Assembly: GCA_002423025.1 (NCBI GenBank)
Contig: DIUN01000011.1
Coordinates: 62,650-116,473 of the forward strand
Length of the DNA stretch: 53,824 nt
Direction of reading: 5' to 3'
From: Sphingomonadales bacterium UBA6157
GTDB taxonomy: Bacteria > Pseudomonadota > Alphaproteobacteria > Sphingomonadales > Sphingomonadaceae
Positions 35,357 through 43,603 of this stretch are shown here, piece after piece. Every line of letters begins with the position of its first letter. Positions within the stretch are counted from its first letter, which is position 1. The notes below the pieces were generated by a model. It saw nothing but the letters and a program-made list of their open reading frames with translations, was not told the origin of the DNA and ran no database searches. Position numbers and translations under genes: made by a program.

Positions 35357-35400
35357 TCGCCGGCTGGCGCGGCGGCAAGCCTCGTACTAAGGTCGCGGCC

Positions 35401-36171
35401 ATGCGTATCGCGACTTTCAATATCAACGGCACCAATGCCAGGCTTCCGCGCCTGCTCGAATGGCTGGCGGAGGCGCGGCCCGATGTGGCGTGCCTGCAGG
35501 AGATCAAGACCATCTCCGAGAATTTCCCGGTCGAGACGCTGCGTGAGGCAGGCTACCATTGCCTCGTCCATGGCCAGAAGGGCTTCAACGGCGTTGCGAT
35601 CCTGAGCCGCGAGCCGGCCACGGAGACGCAACGCGGCCTGCCGGGCGATGATGCGGACGAACAGTCACGCTATCTGGAAGCCGAGATTGCCGGCGTGCGG
35701 GTAGCGACCATCTATTTGCCGAACGGAAACCCGCAGCCCGGCCCGAAGTTCGATTACAAGCTGGCCTGGATGGCTCGGTTGCGGGCGCATGCCGCAGGCC
35801 TGCTCGGCCGCGGCCAGGCGGTGGTGCTGGCGGGGGACTATAATGTCATCCCCAATGACGATGACATCTGGTCTCCAACGGCGATGGCGGATGATGCGTT
35901 GATGCAGCCCGAGAGCCGCGCTGCCTATCGCGCGCTGCTCTGGGACGGCTGGACGGACGCTCTGCGCGCCTTTCACCCTGTGGGCGGCGTCTGGACCTTC
36001 TGGGATTATCAGGCTGGCGCCTGGCCGAAGGACCATGGCTTCCGAATTGATCACCTGCTGCTCTCGCCGCTGGCAGCCGACCGGCTGGTGGAGGCGGGCG
36101 TCGACAAGGCTGTGCGCGGGCAGGAGAAAGCCAGCGATCATGTGCCGGTGTGGGTGACGCTCAGGGACTGA
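35401..36171 (+). CDS. xth: Exodeoxyribonuclease III
   Basis: This 256-residue DNA repair nuclease of the exonuclease III/AP endonuclease family acts at abasic sites and 3' blocked ends. Conserved motifs are visible: FNINGTNAR (N7), CLQEIK (metal ligand E34), LAGDYNVIP, RIDHLLLS and the C-terminal KASDHVPVW with the catalytic Asp-His. The ATG at 35401 gives the typical MRIATFNING start; the open frame upstream belongs to no recognisable domain. It is convergent with the bCerS-like gene. Confidence 0.94.
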   Translation: MRIATFNINGTNARLPRLLEWLAEARPDVACLQEIKTISENFPVETLREAGYHCLVHGQKGFNGVAILSREPATETQRGLPGDDADEQSRYLEAEIAGVRVATIYLPNGNPQPGPKFDYKLAWMARLRAHAAGLLGRGQAVVLAGDYNVIPNDDDIWSPTAMADDALMQPESRAAYRALLWDGWTDALRAFHPVGGVWTFWDYQAGAWPKDHGFRIDHLLLSPLAADRLVEAGVDKAVRGQEKASDHVPVWVTLRD

Positions 36172-36202
36172 GGAGTAGCGGCCTCGCTTGAGCGGCCGGG
36201 CT

Positions 36203-37366
36203 CTATAGTGCGCGTTCGAAAACGCGGTAGGTGCGCGTCACCTTGCTGCCGATGGCATCGGCGATCGAGCGCATCGGGCCATTGTCATCGAGGATCCAGC
36301 CGATCTCGCCCTCGTCGGCACCAAAGTTGGCGATGGCGTCACGGCGGATATATTCGATCATCTGAAAGGCCATCAGCGAGGCAACGCGGTGGCCCTGCAG
36401 CGTCTTGCGGATACCCATCAATGGCACACGAATGCGCTTCACCTTTGGGGCTCGCAGCCGCCAGAGCAGCTTGGCCCAGCCGAAGGGAAACAGGCTGCCG
36501 TTCAAGTCACGGGTCAGCTCATTGATGTCGGGCAGGGCGATCATGAAGCCGACCGGCTCGCCCTCATATTCGGCAATGCGGATGAGCTCCTCGAACACGA
36601 TCGGCTTGAGCTTCTTGCCGACATGGGCGATTTCGGCCGGGGTGAGTGGCACAAAGCCCCAGTTGGTCGACCAGGCATCGTTGAGGATATCGAGGATGAG
36701 CGCGGCTTCCTCGGCGAAGCGGGATTTGTCGACCTTGCGGGTGACAAGCTTGCTATTGCGCTCGCTGGCTGAAACGATGCGCTGCACGATCTCGGGGAAG
36801 GGCTGGTCGATGCGCAGGCCCCAGGTGTGCAGGTCCTTGATGCCCGTGTAGCCGCGGCCGGTGATGTGCGTCTGATAATAGGGCAAGTGATGCCCCATCA
36901 TCACGGAGGGGGCCTGGCCAAAGCCTTCGACCAGCAGTCCCGGTTCATCCCAGATCGAGATGCTGAACGGACCCTGTGCCCGTGTCATGCCCTGGGCGCG
37001 CAGCCAGCCTTCTGCTGTATCGAGCAACAGGCCGGACACCGCCGGATCGTCGATGCACTCGAACAGGCCCCAGTGGCCGATACCGGCGCCGACATGGGTG
37101 AGAACCAGCTCGTCGACCTGCGCCGAGATGCGGCCGATGATCTCTCCGCCGCGCTCTACCATCCAGAAGGCAGCGCGGCCATGTCCGAACCAGGGGTTGC
37201 CCTTGATGCCACCGATCAGCGCCTGCATCTCGCTGCGCAGTGGCGGCACGAAGTGCGGATCATTGGCGTAGAGCCGGTAGGGCAGTTCGATGAAGCGCGC
37301 GCGGTCCGCAGCTGTCTCTACGGCAATGAGCTTCAGGCCGGCGGGAACGGGCGTGGCGGCGGGCAA
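36203..37366 (-). CDS. bcerS: Ceramide synthase bCerS-like acyltransferase (GNAT fold)
   Basis: This 387-residue protein of a GNAT-type acyltransferase family (often annotated as N-acetyltransferase or YghO-like) includes the Caulobacter bacterial ceramide synthase bCerS. Recognisable features are the N-terminal RLYANDPHFVPPLRSEM, GPFSISIWDEPGLLVEGF in the middle and RIRVPLMGIRKTLQGHRV near the C-terminus. In Caulobacter it attaches the second acyl chain to 3-ketosphinganine. All other ceramide genes are in this window, which supports the call. The only start giving the full N-terminus is TTG at 37366. It lies 33 bases after the fatty-acid hydroxylase gene and is the last gene of the lptF-lptG-hydroxylase-bcerS set. 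Confidence 0.78.
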   Translation of the reverse strand: MPAATPVPAGLKLIAVETAADRARFIELPYRLYANDPHFVPPLRSEMQALIGGIKGNPWFGHGRAAFWMVERGGEIIGRISAQVDELVLTHVGAGIGHWGLFECIDDPAVSGLLLDTAEGWLRAQGMTRAQGPFSISIWDEPGLLVEGFGQAPSVMMGHHLPYYQTHITGRGYTGIKDLHTWGLRIDQPFPEIVQRIVSASERNSKLVTRKVDKSRFAEEAALILDILNDAWSTNWGFVPLTPAEIAHVGKKLKPIVFEELIRIAEYEGEPVGFMIALPDINELTRDLNGSLFPFGWAKLLWRLRAPKVKRIRVPLMGIRKTLQGHRVASLMAFQMIEYIRRDAIANFGADEGEIGWILDDNGPMRSIADAIGSKVTRTYRVFERAL

Positions 37367-37399
37367 AGCGCTCGAGGCTTCAGCGTGTTTCAGGACAGG

Positions 37400-38194
37400 T
37401 CAGGCGGCTTGGCGCTTGCGCGGGTGGCCGGTGGCGATGATGCCGCCCGAGAGGTCCTTCACATAGGGGTAGGTCTCGGCGACCTTCTCGCTGTAGCCAA
37501 GGTTGAACACGGAAGGGCTCTTTTCTGCACGCTCGGCGCGCTCGTAAAAAGTGCCCAGCAGCTTGTCGATGGCGAAGTTGGTGATGCCGAAGTTGCCGGT
37601 TTCATCATGGAAATGATGCGCCATGTGCCGCGCCTTCATGTCCGCCAGCCACTTGGCGCGCGGCTTGTAGCTGAGGTGCTGGATGCAATGGCAGAATTCG
37701 TAGAAGCAGGTGGTGAGCAGCCCAGCGCTGAACGCCACGGCCGCCGCACCCGGCCCACCGATGAGCCAGCCGACAGGGATGGTGAAGGCAGCGATTGGCG
37801 GCAGCGTCGTGTAGAGCGCGCCGAACAGGATCTCGAGGTGGTTCGGATCCTGATGATGATCGTAATGGATGCGCTTCCAGGTGGCGGCGGTGGCCTTGTA
37901 GCGCCACATCCACTTGCCGTGCAGCACCCAGCGGTGCAGCGCGTACCAGACTGCCGGATAGGCAACGACCGCGAACACGGCCGAAACAACGCCTGCTGTG
38001 AGCGACGGCGGATTGAACCAGGCATAGACACCTGCCGCCACGGCCAGAAGGAGATAGGCCTGGATGGCGTAGTATTGAAAATACGCCACCACGAGCTCGC
38101 GCAGGGTCATCCTGTCGAGATAGTGCGAACGGTTCCAGATGCCGGGCTTGGCCAGCTTCTGCGGAATGGTCTTGGCGAGGGGAACGGCCTTCAA
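37400..38194 (-). CDS. Fatty-acid hydroxylase (sterol-desaturase superfamily), possible ceramide 2-hydroxylase
   Basis: This 264-residue integral membrane di-iron hydroxylase has hydrophobic pairs around residues 38-80 and 125-155 and the histidine clusters of the fatty-acid hydroxylase superfamily: HRWVLH, HYDHHQDPNH, HCIQH and HMAHHFH. Sphingomonad sphingolipids commonly carry 2-hydroxy fatty acids, and the gene lies immediately upstream of the ceramide synthase, so alpha-hydroxylation of the ceramide acyl chain is a natural guess; this is inference. TTG at 38194 is preferred because GGAGAG lies 5 bases upstream; GTG at 38215 is the alternative. Confidence 0.82.
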   Translation of the reverse strand: MKAVPLAKTIPQKLAKPGIWNRSHYLDRMTLRELVVAYFQYYAIQAYLLLAVAAGVYAWFNPPSLTAGVVSAVFAVVAYPAVWYALHRWVLHGKWMWRYKATAATWKRIHYDHHQDPNHLEILFGALYTTLPPIAAFTIPVGWLIGGPGAAAVAFSAGLLTTCFYEFCHCIQHLSYKPRAKWLADMKARHMAHHFHDETGNFGITNFAIDKLLGTFYERAERAEKSPSVFNLGYSEKVAETYPYVKDLSGGIIATGHPRKRQAA

Positions 38195-38284
38195 AGGGGC
38201 TCTCCGGTTAAGCACTTGGAGCGTCCCTATACGCGCATTGCGGCCAATTTGGGACGATCCGGGGCGCGGCGGAGCGTCGCGCCA

Positions 38285-39373
38285 TCACTCTTCGGTCCGG
38301 ATCAGCACGGCCTCGCCGATCAGCAGGAAAAGTGCAAAGGGCGCCCATGCAGCCATTATCGGCGGGACGGTGCCAAAATTGCCCATCGCCAGCATGAAAT
38401 TGTCTGCAACAAAAAAGGCAAAGCCGAGGAACATGCCGATGACGGCGCGCACGAACAGCCGGCCGGAGCGCGCCAGGCCAAAAGCCGCGACAGCGCCAAG
38501 CAGCGGCATCAGCAACGCCGAGAGTGGACCGGAAATCTTGTGATGCGCAGCGGCGATGAGCGTATCGACCGGCTTGCCGGCAGCGCGCTGCTCGGCGATC
38601 TGCGGCCAGAGTTCCCAGAGCGGCACCCAGGCCGGATTTATGCTCGCGGTGGTGAACTGGCGCGGCACCACGGTGCTGGGAAAGGCAAGGCTGGGCAGCG
38701 CCGCCACCGTGCCGCGCCCGACATCGAAGATGCGTACGCCGGAGAGCTGCCAGCCGTCCGCAGCCGGCTGGGCGCGATCGGCCATGACGATGCGAAGCAG
38801 TTTATTGTCGGCGCGATCATAGATCGTCACGCCTTCGAGCCGGGTTGCGGCATCTTTGCCCGTCACCTTGTCGGCGTGGAACAGATCGGCCCCGCCGCGC
38901 ACCCAGCTGGCCGAGAGTGACTTCTTGCTGGCCGGCACACGCCGATACTCATTGTCCTGCCACACCTTGAGCGTCTGCGTGGCGCGGGTGACGATGCGCT
39001 CGTTGAAGACGAAATTGGCCAGCGCGATGCCCAGTGCTGCCAGCACCAGCGGCGCGAGAATCTGGTGGGCGGAGATGCCGGCCGCCTTGAAGATCACGAC
39101 CTCGCTGTTCTGGTTGAGCGTCGCCAGCGTGACCAGCGTGGCGAGCAGCACCGAAAACGGCAGGAACAGCTGGATCAACTGCGGCACGCGCAGGGACACA
39201 TACGTCCACAGTTCGGCCTCGCCATTGCCGGCTGCGGCGAGAATCTTGCCGGACTCGCCCAGCAGATCGAGCGATTCGAGGATGACGATCAGGCCGATGA
39301 GGAAAGCCGCGGTGCGGACGAGGAACATCCGCGCTGTGTACCAGGCGATCGTGTTCGAGGGGAAAAGCTTCAT
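38285..39373 (-). CDS. lptG: LptG-family lipid export permease
   Basis: LptF and LptG form the membrane part of the LptB2FG ABC transporter that extracts lipopolysaccharide for transport to the outer membrane. This 362-residue protein has membrane helices near the N-terminus (about 14-36, 58-80, 98-120), a periplasmic beta-jellyroll-like domain (about 130-260) and three C-terminal helices. No ATPase gene is adjacent. It follows lptF by 9 bases and precedes the hydroxylase and ceramide synthase genes. Sphingomonads use glycosphingolipids instead of LPS, so the cargo here may be a sphingolipid. Confidence 0.9.
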   Translation of the reverse strand: MKLFPSNTIAWYTARMFLVRTAAFLIGLIVILESLDLLGESGKILAAAGNGEAELWTYVSLRVPQLIQLFLPFSVLLATLVTLATLNQNSEVVIFKAAGISAHQILAPLVLAALGIALANFVFNERIVTRATQTLKVWQDNEYRRVPASKKSLSASWVRGGADLFHADKVTGKDAATRLEGVTIYDRADNKLLRIVMADRAQPAADGWQLSGVRIFDVGRGTVAALPSLAFPSTVVPRQFTTASINPAWVPLWELWPQIAEQRAAGKPVDTLIAAAHHKISGPLSALLMPLLGAVAAFGLARSGRLFVRAVIGMFLGFAFFVADNFMLAMGNFGTVPPIMAAWAPFALFLLIGEAVLIRTEE

Positions 39374-39382
39374 GCTGCGTCC

Positions 39383-40612
39383 TCAGCCGGCCGAGAGCGC
39401 ATCGTCGCGCCAGCTCGAGCGGCGCACCAGCCTGGCCGCAAGGCCCGAGACGGCCGAGCCGATCTTGCCGAACCAGCGATCGAGCGCGCCGATCGGTTGG
39501 CCACCCGGCACATAGGCCAGCACCCGGTAGAGCCATAGCGACAGAGCGAAGAACCCGAGGAACGGCACCCATTGCGCCAGAACCGGGTCGATGCGGCCAA
39601 GCGTGCCCATGCGCTCGCCATATTCGGTGACCTTGTGGAACGTCACCAGCCCGATGAGGCTAACAAACACGCCCAGCGCTGAAGTGGAGCGCTTTGGCGG
39701 CACCGCCAGCGCCACGGCGAGGAACGGCAGCATGAACATGACAAGACATTGTACCAGCCTTCGGTTGAAGGTGGCGCTGGCGGCGCGACGGGCCTCAGGA
39801 TCGGCGGTGCTGTCAAACACCAGCGCGCCGAGTTCGGGCAGAGTCAGCTCGATGTTGCCCTCGCCGCGTTTGCGAAAGCTGGTCATCGCCGGGAGGTTTA
39901 CTGGCAGGTCGTGCTGCTCGAAGCTGAGCACGCGCGGCACGGCATCGCCTCCGGGCGCATGGACCAGCGTACCGTTGGTAAGCCGCAGCAGGATCACATC
40001 GGGATCGTCCGTCGAGAGGAATGTGCCCTGCGCCGCAGTGACGGCGAGGCTCTGGCCGTCCTTGCCTTCAGCGCGCACGAACAGGCCGCGCAGGTCGGCA
40101 CCCTGGTTGAGGCTCTGCTCGACCCGCAGCGTCATCCCCTTGCCGAGATTGGCGAACTCGCCGACCTTGATCGAGGCGCCGAGCGCACCGGAGCGCAGCT
40201 CATAGCGCAGGTTTTCATAGGCATAGCGCGCTGTTGGCTGGAGGAAGCCGACGATGCCGAAATTGACCAGCGCAAAGAACAGCGAGAACAGGAACGGCAC
40301 CCGCAGCAGTCGGTTGTAGCTGATACCGACAGCACGCAGCGCATCGAGCTCGCTGGACAGCGCCAGGTTCCGGAAGGCCAGCAGGATGCCCATCATCACG
40401 CCAATCGGGATGCCGAGCGACAGATACTCCGGCAGCAGGTTGCCGAGCATGCGCCAAACCACGCTTACCGGGCCACCTTCGTTCATCACGAAATCGAACA
40501 GCCTCAGCATCCGGTCAAGCAGCAGCAACATCGCGGCAATGACCAGCGAAGAGACCAGCGGAATGATGATCAGCCGGGCGAGATATCGATCAAAACGGGT
40601 AAGCGCGATCAA
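39383..40612 (-). CDS. lptF: LptF-family lipid export permease
   Basis: This is the partner of LptG with the same layout: N-terminal helices (about residues 12-36, 52-75 and 95-120), a periplasmic domain (about 125-270) and C-terminal helices (about 285-385). RYLARLIIIPLVSSLVIAA and the EYLSLGIPIGVMMGILLAF segment are typical. I place the start at TTG 40612 because the first conserved residues (LTRFDRYLAR) follow it; the frame stays open to 40693, and ATGs at 40657 and beyond lack a ribosome binding site. It is the first gene of the minus-strand lipid operon. Confidence 0.88.
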   Translation of the reverse strand: MIALTRFDRYLARLIIIPLVSSLVIAAMLLLLDRMLRLFDFVMNEGGPVSVVWRMLGNLLPEYLSLGIPIGVMMGILLAFRNLALSSELDALRAVGISYNRLLRVPFLFSLFFALVNFGIVGFLQPTARYAYENLRYELRSGALGASIKVGEFANLGKGMTLRVEQSLNQGADLRGLFVRAEGKDGQSLAVTAAQGTFLSTDDPDVILLRLTNGTLVHAPGGDAVPRVLSFEQHDLPVNLPAMTSFRKRGEGNIELTLPELGALVFDSTADPEARRAASATFNRRLVQCLVMFMLPFLAVALAVPPKRSTSALGVFVSLIGLVTFHKVTEYGERMGTLGRIDPVLAQWVPFLGFFALSLWLYRVLAYVPGGQPIGALDRWFGKIGSAVSGLAARLVRRSSWRDDALSAG

Positions 40613-40755
40613 GGCGGTTGCAGGTCCAGTCCCTTGATGCCGACACCGCTGCGACATAGTTTCGCCGCATGCCGCCACCATGTTGCACGCCAATGGCAGG
40701 CGAACCCTGCCGAATGCGTCTCTTCAACCCTATAGCCCGGTGTATCCCCTAGGTC

Positions 40756-41274
40756 ATGGCAAAATCGTTCAATCGTTCGGGCATTGCGGCTGCCCTGTTG
40801 GCTCTGGCGGCGCCGCTGCCGGCGCTGGCGCAGCCCGCGGTTCTTGGCACCGATGCCGCGGCATGCGCGCCCGGCGCCGCGGGCCATGCCGTGCTGGTGA
40901 CGGTCCATGGCTTCAAGGATCGCGATGGCCGGCTGCGGCTGCAATATTATCCCGACACCAAGGATAATTACCTTGGCTCCGGGCAATATATCCGCCGTCA
41001 GGAAATGCAGATGACGCCTGAGGGTGACATGGTGGTGTGCATAACCGTGCCGGCTCCGGCACATTATGTGATGGTGGCGCTGCATGACCGCAATTCCGAT
41101 GGCAAGCTCTCGGTCTGGTCCGATGGCATCGGCTTTTCCAACAATCCGCGCCTGGCGCTTGCCAAGCCGGCGCTGGAAAAAACGCGCTTTGAAGCCAAGC
41201 CGGGCCTGACCCGCATCACCATCGTGATGAATTACCGGCGCGGCCTCTCGGTGCGCCCGCTCGATAGCAAGTAG
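40756..41274 (+). CDS. Exported DUF2141 protein
   Basis: This 172-residue protein has a signal peptide (GIAAALLALAAPLPALAQ) followed by a beta-rich DUF2141 domain. LVTVHGFKDRDGRLRLQYYP, VMVALHDRNSDGKLSVWSDG and the Gly/Phe segment GIGFSNNPR are typical of the domain, which resembles transthyretin-like folds. The biochemical role is unknown. It diverges from lptF across about 140 bases, so it may share regulation with the lipid export genes. Confidence 0.85.
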   Translation: MAKSFNRSGIAAALLALAAPLPALAQPAVLGTDAAACAPGAAGHAVLVTVHGFKDRDGRLRLQYYPDTKDNYLGSGQYIRRQEMQMTPEGDMVVCITVPAPAHYVMVALHDRNSDGKLSVWSDGIGFSNNPRLALAKPALEKTRFEAKPGLTRITIVMNYRRGLSVRPLDSK

Positions 41275-41325
41275 CGTCTATCGCTCAGGTTGACACCGCG
41301 CCTGGTTCTGCAGCCTAAACATCGG

Positions 41326-42723
41326 GTGCAGGGCGGAGCGAATTCCCATGGCGATGCATCGCGGCCGCTTGTTTCGCTTCGCGAAGCCTTGCCGGTCTGG
41401 CTGCGCATTGCGGCACTGTCCTTCGGCGGGCCGGCGGGGCAGGTGGCGCTGATGCACCGCATCCTGGTGGAGGAGAAGCGCTGGCTCGGCGAGCAGCGGT
41501 TCCTGCATGCCCTCAACTATTGCATGCTGCTGCCGGGGCCCGAGGCGCAGCAACTTGCCACCTATATCGGCTGGCTGATGCACCGAACGCGTGGCGGCAT
41601 CATGGCCGGCGGGCTATTCATCCTGCCGGGGCTGGTCTCGATCATGGTGCTGAGCTGGGTCTATGTGCTCTTTGGTCAGGTCGGTATCGTTGCAGCGCTG
41701 TTCTTCGGGCTGAAGGCCGCGGTTCTGGCGATCGTGTTGCAGGCGGTCGTGCGCATCGGCGGGCGGTCGCTGCGGAACCTGCCGATGCGCAGCTTGGCCG
41801 CTGCGGCGTTCCTGCTGATCTTCTTCTTTGACATGCCGTTCCCGGTCATTGTTCTGGGCGCCGGGCTTGTCGGTTATGTTGGTGGTCGCGCCGGGCTGGC
41901 GGCGTTCCAGGCCGGTGGCGGGCATGGCACGGTTGGGGCAGGCTTTGTGGCCGATGCCGATACGCTGCTGGGCGAGGAGCTGCCGGGCCATGCGCGCCCA
42001 AGCCTTGGTGAGACGTTGCGCGGCGCGGCTTTCTGGCTGGCCGCCTGGCTAGTGCCTGTTGGAGCGGTGCTCCTGTTGCTGGGGCCAGATTCGGTCTTCA
42101 GCCAGATCGCGACGTTCTTTTCGGCCATGGCCGTCGTCACCTTCGGCGGCGCTTATGCCGTGCTCGCCTATGTCGCGCAGCAGGCGGTGGACAATTATCA
42201 CTGGCTTCAGTCGGGCGAGATGCTGGACGGGCTGGGGATGGCAGAAACCACGCCGGGCCCGCTGATCATGGTGGTGCAGTTTGTTGGCTTCCTTGGTGCC
42301 TACCGAAATCCCGGGGACCTGCCGCCGCTGCTGGCCGCGACGCTGGGCGGGCTGCTCGCCACCTGGGTGACCTTCATTCCCTGCTTTTTGTGGATATTCC
42401 TCGGCGCCCCCTTCATCGAGCGGATGCGCGGAAACCGGGCGCTGACCGGCGCGCTCTCGGCGATCACTGCAGCGATCGTCGGCGTCATCCTGAACCTGGC
42501 CGTCTGGTTTGCGGTGCACACGATCTTTCGTGAGGTCAGGCCGCTCAGCTATGGCTTGCTGGCGCTTGATATGCCGGTGGTTGCCAGCCTCGATCACTGG
42601 GCGCTGCTGCTTGCCGTGGCCGCCATGTTGGCCATTTTCCGGTTCCGGATGGGCGTGCTGGTGACGCTGGCGGGGACGTCTGCCGGTGGTATTGCCCTCT
42701 ATCTTGCCGGGGTCACAGCTTAG
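41326..42723 (+). CDS. chrA: Chromate efflux transporter ChrA
   Basis: This is a two-domain CHR-family chromate/sulfate exporter of about 465 residues. Each half begins with a CHR signature: SFGGPAGQVALMHR with PGPEAQQLATYIGW in the first, VVTFGGAYAVLAYVAQQ with TPGPLIMVVQFVGF in the second. About ten hydrophobic segments are visible. GTG at 41326 is preferred over TTG at 41290, but neither has a good ribosome binding site. It lies 51 bases after the DUF2141 gene; no chrB regulator is present. Confidence 0.9.
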   Translation: MQGGANSHGDASRPLVSLREALPVWLRIAALSFGGPAGQVALMHRILVEEKRWLGEQRFLHALNYCMLLPGPEAQQLATYIGWLMHRTRGGIMAGGLFILPGLVSIMVLSWVYVLFGQVGIVAALFFGLKAAVLAIVLQAVVRIGGRSLRNLPMRSLAAAAFLLIFFFDMPFPVIVLGAGLVGYVGGRAGLAAFQAGGGHGTVGAGFVADADTLLGEELPGHARPSLGETLRGAAFWLAAWLVPVGAVLLLLGPDSVFSQIATFFSAMAVVTFGGAYAVLAYVAQQAVDNYHWLQSGEMLDGLGMAETTPGPLIMVVQFVGFLGAYRNPGDLPPLLAATLGGLLATWVTFIPCFLWIFLGAPFIERMRGNRALTGALSAITAAIVGVILNLAVWFAVHTIFREVRPLSYGLLALDMPVVASLDHWALLLAVAAMLAIFRFRMGVLVTLAGTSAGGIALYLAGVTA

Positions 42724-42736
42724 CCGGCGAGCAGGC

Positions 42737-43591
42737 TCAGGGCAGATCGACCAGTGTCAGGGTGGCAGCGACAATCTGTGGCACCACCAGCCGGTTGCGC
42801 CTGGCATCTAACCCGATGGCGGCAGGGATGGCAAAATCGCTGGCTACGACGACTGGCTTGCCGGCCAAAGGCACGCGATAGACGTTCTTGCCATCCTGGC
42901 TCGCCACCAGCAGGCTGCCATCTGTGAGCGGGATGATGCCATCGAACCTCCCGGTCGGCAGCGTGATCTCGCGGATGATTGCGCCGCGCGGCGAACGTAT
43001 GACAAGGTTCACGCCGCGGCCGCCATGGACGATGTTCCCATCGGCCATGATGGCAATGCCGTTGGGGCGTTCCAGCGCCGGATTGCGTGCGGCGAAAGTG
43101 GAGACCTTGCCCTTGGCCGTGATGCGGAACAGCGCACCAGCAGTGTCATCATTGCCACTGTCGGTCACATAGACGGTGCCCTTGTCATCGACAGTCAGGT
43201 CGTTGAGCCTGACAGCGCCAGGAACGGGAACATTGGCGACCGGCCGACCAGAGACACGATCGAAGGTGCGCACCGTGGCGGTATCGGCGACATAAACCAG
43301 GTCGCCCTTGATGAAGACGCCGAGCGGATCATGCAGCTCAACACCGTTGGCGCCGCCTTCGATCCACTTGAGCTGGATTAGCGTGCCATCGGGTGAGAAC
43401 AGGGAAACAAAACCATCATTGCCCGGTCCACGCGGGCCGAGATTGGTGACGATGAGCCGATCTGCCACCGGATCATGACGCGCGGCTTCAGAATTCACCA
43501 GGCCGACATTGGCGATGACCTTTGTCTCGGCGACGACGGGAGTTGCCAGGATCGAAACCGCTATTGCTGCGAGGCGCAGGACCATCGTCAT
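42737..43591 (-). CDS. Exported SMP-30/gluconolactonase-like beta-propeller protein
   Basis: This 284-residue protein has a signal peptide (LRLAAIAVSILATPVVAE) and repeated propeller blades (for example DPLGVFIKGDLVYVADTATV, LNDLTVDDKGTVYVTDSGND and RPNGIAIMADGNIVHG). It belongs to the SMP-30/NHL-like propellers; a lactonase or sensor role is possible but the metal ligands cannot be assigned with confidence. It starts 12 bases after the spt stop on the same strand and is probably co-transcribed with the sphingolipid genes. Confidence 0.82.
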   Translation of the reverse strand: MTMVLRLAAIAVSILATPVVAETKVIANVGLVNSEAARHDPVADRLIVTNLGPRGPGNDGFVSLFSPDGTLIQLKWIEGGANGVELHDPLGVFIKGDLVYVADTATVRTFDRVSGRPVANVPVPGAVRLNDLTVDDKGTVYVTDSGNDDTAGALFRITAKGKVSTFAARNPALERPNGIAIMADGNIVHGGRGVNLVIRSPRGAIIREITLPTGRFDGIIPLTDGSLLVASQDGKNVYRVPLAGKPVVVASDFAIPAAIGLDARRNRLVVPQIVAATLTLVDLP

Positions 43592-43603
43592 TGTCGCGCC
43601 GGC

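Noticed and set aside
36827..38920. A nearly 700-codon open frame on the plus strand
   Set aside because: It is antisense to the bCerS-like, hydroxylase and lptG genes, which have clear family motifs. The frame has His/Gly/Arg-rich low-quality sequence.
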